Assembly: GCA_963811585.1 (NCBI GenBank)
Contig: CAWERR010000009.1
Coordinates: 805,947 to 869,946, forward strand
From: JACDHG01 sp963811585
GTDB lineage: Bacteria; Actinomycetota; Actinomycetes; Propionibacteriales; Nocardioidaceae
Direction: 5' to 3'
Length of the DNA stretch: 64,000 bases
Shown here: positions 52,242 to 63,424 of the stretch, in pieces
Layout: each line of letters starts with the position of its first letter
Position numbering within the stretch: the first letter of the stretch is position 1
Translations under genes and position numbers: made by a program
Notes under the pieces: generated by a model
Databases searched by the model: none
Told to the model about the DNA's origin: nothing
What the model saw: the letters and a program-made list of their open reading frames with translations, nothing else

Positions 52242-53628
52242 TCAGTTCTCCGTGGCGAGTCGTTCGACAGCGAGGAGCGGGATGGTGATCCAGCTCGGCC
52301 GGTTTCGGGTCTCGTAGACCGCCTCGTAGACAGCCTTGTCGGCTTCGTAGGCGCGGAGCAGCGCGCGTCTGTCGTCGGCGTCTTCGCTGTCGTCGCCGAA
52401 GTACCCCTGCAGGAAGGCGATCCGGTTACGGACTGCCCATTCCTCTGCGCGGTAGCCGAGCTGTTCGCTCTCTCCGAACTGCCGCAGCGTGGCTCCGGCG
52501 GCGTACGAGAACGACCGCAGCATGCCGGACACGTCGCGAAGTGCGGAGTCCATCGCGACCCGCTCCGGCAGCGTCTTCGCCGGCTCGCCCTCGAAGTCGA
52601 TCAGCTTCCACCCCTTGACCGTGCGCAAGGTCTGGCCGAGATGGAGATCGCCGTGAATCCGCTGCACGAGAACCGGAGCCTCGAGCTTGCGGAGCCGGTC
52701 GAAGTGCCGCTGCAGGCCTTCGGCGTACTCGTCGAGCGCCGGCACCGCGATCCGAGCCTTGGTGAGCCGCTCGGCCATCGAGTCCGCCAGCAGGGACTGC
52801 TCTTCGTCGCTCAGCGCGCCCGTCCCGAACAGCTCTGCCAGGTGGGTGTGCACCGACGCTGTGGCCTCGCCGAGCCGCTCGGCCTCGCTGGCGAAGTCGC
52901 CACCGACTTCGTCGGGGTGGAGATCTTCCTCGGTCAGCAGGTCGCGGACGCTGCCGAGGGCGAGGTCCCAGCCGTCGGTTGCGGTGCGCAGGTAGACCTG
53001 GAGCATGCCGAGGTCGCCGGTGAGCTCCTCGCCCGAGGGGCTCGACCACGAACCGCTGATCCAGCCCTGAAGCGGAGCCACATGCTCGTCGTTGGCCTGG
53101 GTGAGGGCTTCGTGGATCTCGATGTCGGGATTGCTTCCGGACGAGACGCGACGGAAAAGCTTCAGGATGGAGTCCTCGCCGAAGGCGATCGACGTGTTGG
53201 ACTGTTCGGCTGTCATGACGGTGGCGAGCGCCTCGTGCCCCGGGAGCTCGGATCCTTCGACGACGTGGAACGTGAGCGCCCCGTCGTCATACGTCTCATT
53301 GAATCCCTCCAGCAGACGGTCAGCGGCGGGCTTCAGGTAGACCGCGTCGTACGCCGTGACGGTCCCGAGCTCGTCATGCGTCGACTGGCCCCACGAGCGC
53401 ATGAGTCCAGCGGGGGTCCGCTTCGCGCAGGTACGCGACGGGGAACTGGTAGGAGTCGACGCTGCCATCGTCGAACTCGACCGTCACGATCTCGATCCGA
53501 ACTCGCGGCTCATCTGTCAGCCAGGGCATCGCATGGATGTGAATGACCGTGAAGTCGCGGCCTTTGCCCGCGAACCAGCGCCGACTCGTGAAGTAGGCCG
53601 CAAGTTGCTCGTCATACACCGACGTCAC
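52242..53628 (-). CDS. mak: Maltokinase (one frameshift)
   Basis: Phosphorylates maltose with ATP to maltose-1-phosphate, the donor for GlgE. About 461 residues when joined. The GTG start at 53628 overlaps the treS stop (GTGA) and gives MTSVYDEQLAAYFTSRRWFA. One extra base near 53395 separates YLREADPRWTHALVG from STHDELGTVTAYDAVYLKPA. The aminoglycoside-phosphotransferase-like active site is RIHGDLHLGQTL, followed by WKLIDFEGEP, the Mg2+-binding Asp. This is a stand-alone maltokinase, also called pep2, not fused to TreS. Confidence 0.9.
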
Positions 53629-55295
53629 AGTGGTGTGGCCTCCTCCTTGCGTGAGATCAGGAACCAGTAGAAGCCGTGTCCTGACAAGGTCAACAAGTAA
53701 GGCAGTTCCCCGATCCGGGGGAATTTCACGTGTCCCAGCATCTCGATCGGCTCGGCGCCCTCCCACCGGCGCAGGTCCAGCTCGACCGGCTGCGGGAACC
53801 GCGACAAGTTGTTGACGCACAGGACGGTGTCATCGCCGAAGTCACGGCTGAACGAGAACACGCTGGGGTTGCTGCCCCCGAGATCACTGAACGAGCCGAG
53901 CCCGAATGCCGGGTGCTGCCGGCGCGCGTGGATCATCCGGCGGGTCCAGTGCAACAACGACGACGTGTTCTCCAGCTCTGCTTCGACGTTGACCGCCTGG
54001 TAGCCGAAAACCGGGTCCTGCACGGTCGGCAGATGCAGCCGACCAGGGGTCGCAGTCGAGAACCCGGCGTTGCGGTCAGGTGTCCACTGCATCGGTGTGC
54101 GTACGCCGTCGCGGTCTCCGAGCCAGATGTTGTCGCCCATGCCGATCTCGTCACCGTAGTAAAGGACCGGTGAGCCGGGCAGGGACAGCAACAGTGCGGT
54201 GAAGAGCTCGATCTGGTTGATGTCGTTGTCGAGCAGCGGGGCGAGCCGACGGCGGATGCCGATGTTCGCCTTCATCCGCGGGTCCTTGGCGTACTCCGAC
54301 CACATGTAGTCGCGGTCTTCGTCTGTCACCATCTCGAGCGTCAGCTCGTCGTGGTTGCGCAGGAAGATGCCCCACTGGCAGCGGTCGGGAATCGCGGGTG
54401 TCTGCTCGAGGATCTCGGAGATGGGGTAACGAGACTCGCGACGCACGGCCATGAAGATGCGCGGCATCACCGGGAAGTGGAAGCACATGTGGCACTCGTC
54501 GCCACCTTGGTCGAAGTCTCCGAAGTAGTCGACGACGTCCGACGGCCACTGATTGGCCTCCGCCAAGAGCACCCGGTCGGGGTACTCGTCGTCGACCGTC
54601 TTGCGGACCTTGCGGAGAAAGTCGTGTGTCTCCGGGAGGTTCTCACCGTTCGTGCCGGGCCGCTCGTACAGGTACGGCACGGCATCCAGGCGGAAACCGT
54701 CGATACCCATGTCGAGCCAGAAGCGCAGGGAGTCGAGGATCGCGTCGTGGACCCGCGGGTTGTCGAAGTTCAGATCGGGCTGGTGACTGTAGAAGCGGTG
54801 CCAGAAGTACTGCTGGCGGACGGTGTCCCAGGTCCAGTTCGACGGCTCCGTATCGACGAAGATGACGCGAGCCTCTTCGTAGAGATCCTCGGTGTCGGAC
54901 CAGACGTAGAAGTCCCCGTAGGGACCGTCCGGGTCACTTCGCGACTGCTGAAACCATGCGTGCTGGTCGCTGGTGTGGTTCATGACGAAGTCGACGATGA
55001 CCTTGATGCCGCGGGTATGCGCATCGTCGAGCAGCGCCTGGAACTCGTCGAGCTTGCCGACTTCGGGAAGCACACCCTCGAAGTCGGAGACGTCGTAACC
55101 GCCATCGCGCAGCGGTGACATGTAGAAGGGCGGGATCCAGAGGCAGTCGACACCGAGCCACTCCAGATAGTCCAGCTTCTCCCGAAGGCCGTTGAAGTCG
55201 CCGACTCCATCGCCGTTGGAGTCCTTGAACGATCGCACGAGCACTTCGTAGAAGACGGCGCGCTTGAACCACATCGGGTCGTCGGTGTGCGCCAC
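53625..55295 (-). CDS. treS: Trehalose synthase (maltose alpha-D-glucosyltransferase)
   Basis: GH13 isomerase interconverting trehalose and maltose. 556 residues, intact frame. N-terminal WFKRAVFYEVLVRSFKDSNG, nucleophile Asp in GFRLDAVPYLYE, acid Glu in LLAEANQWPSDV and FLRNHDELTLEM are all conserved. The GTG start at 55295 lies 6 bp after the glgE stop. Its product maltose goes to Mak just downstream. Confidence 0.93.
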   Translation of the reverse strand: MAHTDDPMWFKRAVFYEVLVRSFKDSNGDGVGDFNGLREKLDYLEWLGVDCLWIPPFYMSPLRDGGYDVSDFEGVLPEVGKLDEFQALLDDAHTRGIKVIVDFVMNHTSDQHAWFQQSRSDPDGPYGDFYVWSDTEDLYEEARVIFVDTEPSNWTWDTVRQQYFWHRFYSHQPDLNFDNPRVHDAILDSLRFWLDMGIDGFRLDAVPYLYERPGTNGENLPETHDFLRKVRKTVDDEYPDRVLLAEANQWPSDVVDYFGDFDQGGDECHMCFHFPVMPRIFMAVRRESRYPISEILEQTPAIPDRCQWGIFLRNHDELTLEMVTDEDRDYMWSEYAKDPRMKANIGIRRRLAPLLDNDINQIELFTALLLSLPGSPVLYYGDEIGMGDNIWLGDRDGVRTPMQWTPDRNAGFSTATPGRLHLPTVQDPVFGYQAVNVEAELENTSSLLHWTRRMIHARRQHPAFGLGSFSDLGGSNPSVFSFSRDFGDDTVLCVNNLSRFPQPVELDLRRWEGAEPIEMLGHVKFPRIGELPYLLTLSGHGFYWFLISRKEEATPL

Positions 55296-55301
55296 GTCGG
55301 G

Positions 55302-57285
<1,984 letters not shown>

Positions 57286-57375
57286 CGCTGTCGAACCTAT
57301 CGAGGTTGACGCTGCAACGCACATTGCCCCTGGTTGGCTCCGTCCGTTCCGCCTGCACGCATGGACGGACGAGAA

Positions 57376-57418
57376 CCCCTGGTTCCCGCGGGGGAGTCAG
57401 TACCGCGGGAACCAAGGG
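57376..57418 (-). terminator. Hairpin after the ABC transporter operon
   Basis: A 16-bp stem with one mismatch (57376-57391 against 57403-57418; arms CCCCTGGTTCCCGCGG and CCGCGGGAACCAAGGG) and an 11-nt loop. It lies 23 bp beyond the permease stop and upstream of glgE. It should end the transporter transcript and insulate glgE. Confidence 0.65.
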
Positions 57419-57440
57419 TGGCTGGGGGCGATCGCGACGC

Positions 57441-58373
57441 CTACGCGTCTCCCGTAAGGCCTCGCCGCTCTCTGATCCGTTTTGTGATGGTGCCGAAGAT
57501 CGCGTCCATGACCATGCCGATGATCAAGATCACGATCATCAGCGAAAGGAGCCACGGGGCACCGTTGGGGATACTGCGGGAGAAGTTCAGCGCACCGCCG
57601 AGCGAGTTGGCCCCGCCGAACGGCACGAGCAACTCTCCTGCCAGCAGACTCCGCCACGAGAATGCCCAACCCTGCTTGAGGCCGGCTAGGTACGCCGGCA
57701 TGGCGGCGGGCAGCATGATGTGTCGGTACCGGTTGATTCCGGTCGCCCCGAGCATCTTGCCCGCGCGCAGCAGCGGGGGCGGAACCTCGTCGACACCTGT
57801 GATGACGCCGGCTGCGATCGAGGGAGCAGCGCCCAGCACGACGACGAACATGATTGCGGACTGGTTGAGCCCGAACAGCAGCATTGCCAGCGGGAACCAC
57901 GCGATGGACGGCATCGTCTGCATGCCGGCCACGAGCGAGCCGATAGCAAGGCGCATGAACCGCCACTGGACGACGGCGAGACCGATGACAGTCCCGATCG
58001 CCAGGGCAAGTCCATAGCCGACCAGGGCGCGGGTCATGGTGCGGCCGATCTGCTCCCACAGCCCGGTCTCCGTCACCGAGTTGCCGATGATCTCATCCCA
58101 CAGTCGGTCGAAGACCGTGGCAGGACTCGGGAACACGACCGCGGGCTTCCACTCGGCGAGGTACGCGAGCTGCCAGATGAGCAGCACGAGGCCGACAGCA
58201 ACGAGCTTCGGCCAAAGCGCGGCCCAGACCCGCAGCAACACCACGCGCAGCGAGCGTCGCTGCTCGGGCTGCGCTCCGGTCCGGTCGAACGCCTCGGCGA
58301 TCTCCGCCTTGTGTGCATTGTCCTCGGCAGGGGCCGCCTGTCGGGAGCTCTTGGGAGTGACCTCAACGGACAT
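57441..58373 (-). CDS. ABC transporter permease (SsuC/TauC type)
   Basis: 310-residue inner-membrane permease of the nitrate/sulfonate/taurine family: a cytoplasmic N-terminus of about 50 residues, then about six helices. The coupling-loop EAA region reads ITGVDEVPPPLLRAGKMLGATGINRYRHIMLPAAMPAYLAGLK. It overlaps the ATPase gene by 11 bp. Confidence 0.88.
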   Translation of the reverse strand: MSVEVTPKSSRQAAPAEDNAHKAEIAEAFDRTGAQPEQRRSLRVVLLRVWAALWPKLVAVGLVLLIWQLAYLAEWKPAVVFPSPATVFDRLWDEIIGNSVTETGLWEQIGRTMTRALVGYGLALAIGTVIGLAVVQWRFMRLAIGSLVAGMQTMPSIAWFPLAMLLFGLNQSAIMFVVVLGAAPSIAAGVITGVDEVPPPLLRAGKMLGATGINRYRHIMLPAAMPAYLAGLKQGWAFSWRSLLAGELLVPFGGANSLGGALNFSRSIPNGAPWLLSLMIVILIIGMVMDAIFGTITKRIRERRGLTGDA

Positions 58374-59154
58374 GCTGAGCCACCTCCGACTTCAGCTCGT
58401 GGGTGAGCTCACCCGACAAGATGGCGACTGCTGGGTCGTCGAAGTGGCGCGGTCGGTCGAATTCGATCTGGAACTCCGTCTTCACTCGACCGGGAGCGCT
58501 CGCGAACAGCACCGTCCGGTCGGCGAGCCTGACGGCCTCCCGGACGTTGTGGGTGACGAACACGATCGTCAGCCCAAGCTCAAGATAGATCCGCTCGATC
58601 TCGTCATGCATCGAGTCGCGGGTCATCGCGTCGAGGGCCGCGAACGGCTCGTCCATCAAGACGATCTCCGCCTCCTGGGCCAATACCCGCGCCAGGGCGG
58701 TGCGTTGGCGCATGCCGCCCGACAACTCATGCGGTCGCTTGTCCTGGCGCCCGCCGAGATGAACGAGCTCCAATAGCTCCTGCACCCTGGCGGGCCGCTC
58801 TGACTTCGGGATCCCGCGCATCTTCAAGGCGAGGGACACGTTCTGTCCGGCGGTCAGCCACGGGAACAGAGTCGCTTCCTGGAACATGAACGCGACCTTG
58901 CGGCCACCGGTTTCGATCGTGCCGGCCGTGGGCTTGTCGAGGCCCGCGATCAAGTTGAGCATCGTGCTCTTCCCACAACCCGACGCCCCGACGATGCAAA
59001 GAAACTCCCGCTCTGCAACCTCAAGGTCGACCGAGTCGAGGGCGTGGGTCGCCGTAGCGCCCTTGCCGAAAACCTTGCTGACTCCCTGGATCCGGATGGC
59101 GGTGCCGGAAGCGTTAGCTTCCGGCACCGCACCGGCATGGGTGGTGGTTGTCAC
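58363..59154 (-). CDS. ABC transporter ATPase (SsuB/TauB type)
   Basis: 263 residues. Walker A GASGCGKST, Q-loop MFQEATLFPW, signature LSGGMRQRTALARVLA, Walker B EIVLMDEPFAALD and the H-loop FVTHNVREAVRLADR are all intact. The GTG start overlaps the stop of the binding-protein gene (GTGA). A perfect 12-bp hairpin is encoded within its first 20 codons. Confidence 0.9.
   Translation of the reverse strand: MTTTTHAGAVPEANASGTAIRIQGVSKVFGKGATATHALDSVDLEVAEREFLCIVGASGCGKSTMLNLIAGLDKPTAGTIETGGRKVAFMFQEATLFPWLTAGQNVSLALKMRGIPKSERPARVQELLELVHLGGRQDKRPHELSGGMRQRTALARVLAQEAEIVLMDEPFAALDAMTRDSMHDEIERIYLELGLTIVFVTHNVREAVRLADRTVLFASAPGRVKTEFQIEFDRPRHFDDPAVAILSGELTHELKSEVAQHVR
59101..59128. other. Intra-operon hairpin at the start of the ATPase gene
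   Basis: GGTGCCGGAAGC (59101-59112), loop GTTA, GCTTCCGGCACC (59117-59128): a perfect 12-bp stem with a tetraloop, beginning 22 bases past the binding-protein stop in the direction of transcription. It lies inside codons of the ATPase. It could protect the upstream mRNA or reduce downstream expression, giving more binding protein than ATPase and permease. Confidence 0.6.
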
Positions 59155-60218
59155 TGCGACGGACCTGAGACTTCAGGCTGGCCCGCGTCGGAAAGGAGAG
59201 CGTTGAGCGCGTCGAGGCTGTAGATACCAGCCAGGTCGTCGACGGGCTCGAGCTGTCCGTTCGACACCGCGTGGTCGGCGCTCTGCAGCAGGGAGTCAGC
59301 GATCGGGTCGTTGGTGAACGTCAGGCTGTCCCAGGCCTTGTCGAGTGCCTCTGCGGGCACCTGGGATCCAGTCTTGCCGGAGATGTAGCCACCGACGACG
59401 GTCTTCGCTTCGTCGGAGTTGGCGTTGATGTAGTCGTTGGCCTCGATCTGGGCCTGGAGCAGGTCCTCGACGAGCTCCGGGTTCTCCTCCATGAAGTCGT
59501 TGCGCACCAGCAGGTGGGTTGTCACGAACTGGCCGTCCGGCCACAGGCTGGCCTCGTCGACCAGGCGGGTAGCGCCGTCGCTCTCCATGATGGAGGCGTA
59601 GGGCTCAGGAACCCAGGCGCCGTCGATCTCGCCGGTCTGGAAGGCCTGGATGGTGACGCTGTTGTCCTGGTTGATGACCGTGACCTCGCCCTTGCCCTCG
59701 GCGTCGACCTCGAAGCCCTGCTCACCGAGCCAGAACTTGAGGGCCACATCTTGGGTGTTGGCCGGGCCAGGGGTCGCCAGCGTCTTACCGGCGAGGTCCT
59801 CGATGCCCGCGATCGAGTCAGCCACCATGAGGGAGGCGCCGCCCGACGTAGCACCGCTGATGAGCGAGACGCTCGGGTCTGATGCATAGGCGGTGATGGC
59901 AGGGCTGGGGCCGATGTAGGAGGCGTCGAGTCCACCGCCTTGCAGCTGGGTGATGACGTCGCTGCCGCTGTTGAAGTCGAACACCTTGACGGTGGCGTCG
60001 TCGTCGGCCAGCTGGTCCTTGAAGTACCCCTTCTCGATGCCGACGATCGCGCTGGCATGGGTCAGGTTGGGGAAGTAGCCGAGCTTGACCTCGGTCCCTC
60101 CCTCGTCGCCACTGCCGCCGTCGTTGCCGCTGCACGCAGCAAGCGAAGTCGCGATGACCCCAGCCGTGATCAGGGCTCCGAGGCGACGCAAGCGCCGGTC
60201 GGTCCTGTAAGCATTCAA
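59151..60218 (-). CDS. ABC transporter substrate-binding lipoprotein (SsuA/NMT1 type)
   Basis: 355 residues. I chose the TTG at 60218 (MNAYRTDRRLRRLG) because AGGAG lies five bases upstream; a TTG at 60260 would be longer but lacks one. The signal peptide ends in a lipobox (VIATSLAAC), so it is a lipoprotein. The mature protein has EVKLGYFPNLTHASAIVGIE, GLDASYIGPSPAITAY and WVPEPYASIM, typical of the aliphatic sulfonate/taurine/nitrate-binding family. The exact ligand cannot be read from sequence. Confidence 0.87.
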   Translation of the reverse strand: MNAYRTDRRLRRLGALITAGVIATSLAACSGNDGGSGDEGGTEVKLGYFPNLTHASAIVGIEKGYFKDQLADDDATVKVFDFNSGSDVITQLQGGGLDASYIGPSPAITAYASDPSVSLISGATSGGASLMVADSIAGIEDLAGKTLATPGPANTQDVALKFWLGEQGFEVDAEGKGEVTVINQDNSVTIQAFQTGEIDGAWVPEPYASIMESDGATRLVDEASLWPDGQFVTTHLLVRNDFMEENPELVEDLLQAQIEANDYINANSDEAKTVVGGYISGKTGSQVPAEALDKAWDSLTFTNDPIADSLLQSADHAVSNGQLEPVDDLAGIYSLDALNALLSDAGQPEVSGPSQ

Positions 60219-60411
60219 GATGACTCCTAGATCAGTATGGTTGAGTGAATTACTAGACAAAGACTATATGAGCTCGCTACCGATCAAGCACATTTCCAAA
60301 GGCTCACGGTGAGTCTTGCGACACATCACTCTGGGTCACCGGACGACCCCGGCGGACGCCGTTGTTGGCGTCTGTGGTGTACGCCGGCGTCGCCACGGAT
60401 AGCGTGTGCGG
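60219..60411. promoter_or_regulatory. Divergent promoter region between the transporter and glgP
   Basis: Unusually AT-rich for this genome, especially 60230-60300. For the minus-strand transporter, a good -10 box TATAGT is read from 60268 to 60263; the -35 region is weak. No operator could be named with confidence. Nothing recognisable is seen for glgP. Confidence 0.4.
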
Positions 60412-63012
60412 GTGCGCGCCATCCGACGGTTCACCGTCCGCCCTGTCCTGCCCGAGGCCCTTCGTCCGCTGGAGCAGCTCGCGACCAATCTGAGATGGTC
60501 GTGGCACCCAGAGACTCAGGACCTGTTCGAGGCGATGGACCCCGCCGCCTGGGCCGTCAAACGCGATCCGGTGCGCCTGCTCGGCGCCGTCTCTCCCGCC
60601 CGCTGGCAAGCCCTTGCCGAGGACCGGAAGTTCACCACGCAGCTCGAGCTGGCGACGGCGGATCTCGAGAACTACCTGACGGGTGATCGCTGGTATCAGA
60701 CGCTCGGCCCCGAAGCGCCGCGTCAGATCGGCTACTTCTCACCGGAGTTCGGGATCACCGCCGTGCTGCCGCAGTACTCCGGCGGTCTCGGCATCCTGGC
60801 CGGCGACCACCTGAAGTCCGCCAGCGACCTCGGGGTGCCCATCCTCGGCGTCGGTTTGCTCTACCGCCACGGATACTTCCGTCAGATGCTGTCTCGCGAG
60901 GGCTGGCAGCAAGAGCGCTATCCGATCGTCGACCCCGACGAGCTCCCCCTCACGTTGTTGCGTGAGCTTGACGGCGCGCCCGCCCGGGTCTCGGTCGCCG
61001 TACCGGGAGACCACGAGCTGCTCGCCCATATCTGGGTGGCCCAGGTCGGCCGTGTCCCGCTGCTGTTGCTGGACTCCGACATCGAGGACAACCCCAGTCC
61101 GTTGCGTGACGTCACCGACCAGTTGTACGGCGGTGGGTCCGACCACCGACTGCTCCAGGAGGTGCTGCTCGGCGTCGGCGGTGTCCGGGCCATTCGCACC
61201 TACTGCCGGATCAGCGGCGCACCGGCGCCGGAGGTCTTCCACACGAACGAGGGTCATGCCGGGTTCCTCGGCATCGAGCGCATCCGCGAGTTCATCGAGG
61301 CCGACGGGTTGGACTTCGACGCCGCAGTCGAGCTGGCTCGGGCCGGCACGGTCTTCACGACGCATACGCCGGTGCCGGCCGGCATCGACCGGTTCGCGCG
61401 CGAGCTGATCGAGATGCAGTTCGGCGGCCCCAACGCGAGCGAGGGAGTCGATATCGCCAAGGTGTTGGCACTCGGCGCCGAGACCTTCGAGGACGGTGAC
61501 CCCGACATCTTCAACATGGCCGTGATGGGGTTCCGGCTGGCCGGGCGGGCAAACGGGGTCAGCCAGCTGCACGGACAGGTTTCACGCGGCATGTTCAGCG
61601 GATTGTGGCCGGGCTTCGACGAGTCGGATATTCCGATCTCCTCGATCACCAACGGCGTCCACGCGCCCACGTGGGTTGCGCGCGAGGTGCTGGAGGTCGC
61701 CGAGCAGGCAGCCATCGCGGCGGGTGTCGAGGACGCGCAGGACTGGGCGGCCGTCGACACGGTGCCGGGCGCGACCATCTGGGACACGAAGCGGGTGCTC
61801 CGCGAGCGCCTCGTCAAGGACGTGCGCAGCCGGGTCCGGGCCTCATGGCTGCAGCGGGGGGCGACCCGATCCGAGCTGGGCTGGGTCGACAACGTGCTCG
61901 ACCCCGACGTGCTCACGATCGGTTTCGCGCGACGCGTGCCGACGTACAAGCGGCTGACGTTGATGCTGCGTAACCCCGAACGGCTGAAGAAGTTGTTGCT
62001 CCACCCGCAACGGCCGATCCAGCTCGTGATCGCCGGCAAAGCCCATCCCGCCGACGACACCGGCAAACGGCTGATCCAGGAGATCGTCCGCTTCTCCGAC
62101 GACCCGGAGGTCCGACACCGGATCGTCTTCCTGCCGAACTACGACATTGCGATGGCGCAGCCGCTGTATCCCGGCTGTGACGTCTGGCTGAACAACCCGC
62201 TCCGTCCTTACGAGGCCTGCGGCACGTCGGGCATGAAGGCGGCTCTCAACGGCGGTCTGAACCTGTCGATCCTCGACGGCTGGTGGGACGAGTGGTACGA
62301 CGGCGACAACGGCTGGGCGATCCCGTCCGCCGACGGGGTCGAGGACACCGAGCGGCGAGACGACCTCGAGGCGACGGCTCTCTACGACCTCATCGAGGCC
62401 GAGGTCACACCCCGTTTCTACGACGTCGACGAGGACGAGCTCCCCCTGCGCTGGATCGAGATGGTCCGCCACACCCTCAAGTCCCTCGGGCCCAAGGTGC
62501 TGGCCTCCAGAATGGTCCGCGACTACGTCACCGAGCTCTACGCACCGGCCGCCGAGAGCGCGCGAAGGGTTGAGGCGGGCGACGGGTCCGCGAGCCAACT
62601 TGCCGCGTGGAAGCGTCAGGTGCGCGCTGGCTGGCCGCAGGTCCGGATCGACCACGTCGAGTCGAGCGGCGTCAGCGACGCACCGGCCCTCGGTACGACG
62701 CTGACGGTTCGCGTCTACGCGTCGCTCGGAGAACTGACGCCAGCCGACGTCGACGTCCAGGTCGTGCACGGCCGGGTCGCAGGCGATGACGAACTGCGGG
62801 AACCCCGCACCGCAAGCCTCGCGCATGCCGAGACGTACGAAGCCGGACGCCACCGCTTCGAGGCCGAAGTGAAGCTCGACCACACGGGACCGTTCGGCTA
62901 CACAGTCCGGATCCTGCCGCGGCACGAGCTGCTCGTGACCCCAGCAGAGGTTGGGCTGGTCGTGTGGCCGGTCGACGTCAACGAGGCCGACGACGAGCTG
63001 GAGGCCAACTGA
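60412..63012 (+). CDS. glgP: Alpha-glucan phosphorylase
   Basis: GT35 PLP enzyme releasing glucose-1-phosphate from alpha-1,4-glucan. 866 residues from GTG 60412 (MRAIRRFTVRPVLPEALRPL); a GTG six bases upstream is equally in frame. The N-terminus NLRWSWHPETQDLFEAMDP and SPEFGITAVLPQYSGGLGIL are those of the Thermotoga/actinobacterial short type. The PLP lysine is Lys609 in CGTSGMKAALNGG. It is divergent from the transporter and two operons away from glgE, whose glucan product it can degrade. Confidence 0.93.
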   Translation: MRAIRRFTVRPVLPEALRPLEQLATNLRWSWHPETQDLFEAMDPAAWAVKRDPVRLLGAVSPARWQALAEDRKFTTQLELATADLENYLTGDRWYQTLGPEAPRQIGYFSPEFGITAVLPQYSGGLGILAGDHLKSASDLGVPILGVGLLYRHGYFRQMLSREGWQQERYPIVDPDELPLTLLRELDGAPARVSVAVPGDHELLAHIWVAQVGRVPLLLLDSDIEDNPSPLRDVTDQLYGGGSDHRLLQEVLLGVGGVRAIRTYCRISGAPAPEVFHTNEGHAGFLGIERIREFIEADGLDFDAAVELARAGTVFTTHTPVPAGIDRFARELIEMQFGGPNASEGVDIAKVLALGAETFEDGDPDIFNMAVMGFRLAGRANGVSQLHGQVSRGMFSGLWPGFDESDIPISSITNGVHAPTWVAREVLEVAEQAAIAAGVEDAQDWAAVDTVPGATIWDTKRVLRERLVKDVRSRVRASWLQRGATRSELGWVDNVLDPDVLTIGFARRVPTYKRLTLMLRNPERLKKLLLHPQRPIQLVIAGKAHPADDTGKRLIQEIVRFSDDPEVRHRIVFLPNYDIAMAQPLYPGCDVWLNNPLRPYEACGTSGMKAALNGGLNLSILDGWWDEWYDGDNGWAIPSADGVEDTERRDDLEATALYDLIEAEVTPRFYDVDEDELPLRWIEMVRHTLKSLGPKVLASRMVRDYVTELYAPAAESARRVEAGDGSASQLAAWKRQVRAGWPQVRIDHVESSGVSDAPALGTTLTVRVYASLGELTPADVDVQVVHGRVAGDDELREPRTASLAHAETYEAGRHRFEAEVKLDHTGPFGYTVRILPRHELLVTPAEVGLVVWPVDVNEADDELEAN

Positions 63013-63082
63013 CCCGAGGGAGTCGTGACGTGACCCGTCACGCAGGCATGATGGACGCACCACCCGAACGATCGGAGCAACC

Positions 63083-63424
63083 GTGCAGCCCATGCCCGTC
63101 GTTGGTGCCGAGGTACAGCGCATCAACGAGGCGTTCCAGCAGGTCTCCCTCGAGCTCTCCGCCGTGCTCGGGGTCCTCCGCGACATCGATCTGACCACCG
63201 TGGGCACGCCTTCGGTCGACGGGGCCGTAGAGACCGGGATGCGCGACCTGTCGACCGCCCTGACTGGCCTGCACCAGACCGCAACGGACTGCGTGAGTGC
63301 CATGAGCAGGCACGGTGAGCTCGATCCGGGCGTGAGTCCGGCAAACTCGTCGGATTCTTCGGCTGTCGACATCGGCCCCGACACGGTCGCCATGGAGATC
63401 AGCCCAAGGGACGACGGACGATGA
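63083..63424 (+). CDS. Small helical protein, possible WXG100-like partner
   Basis: 113 residues from GTG 63083 (an ATG nine bases later is also possible). The first 75 residues are predicted helical with heptad-like spacing (VVGAEVQRINEAFQQVSLEL.., MRDLSTALTGLHQTATDCVS); the C-terminus is disordered, Ser/Asp-rich. There is no WxG motif in this protein itself. It overlaps the next gene by four bases (ATGA). Its size, helicity and coupling to a WxG-containing protein fit the small partner in type VII-like secreted or toxin loci. Family not certain. Confidence 0.55.
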   Translation: MQPMPVVGAEVQRINEAFQQVSLELSAVLGVLRDIDLTTVGTPSVDGAVETGMRDLSTALTGLHQTATDCVSAMSRHGELDPGVSPANSSDSSAVDIGPDTVAMEISPRDDGR

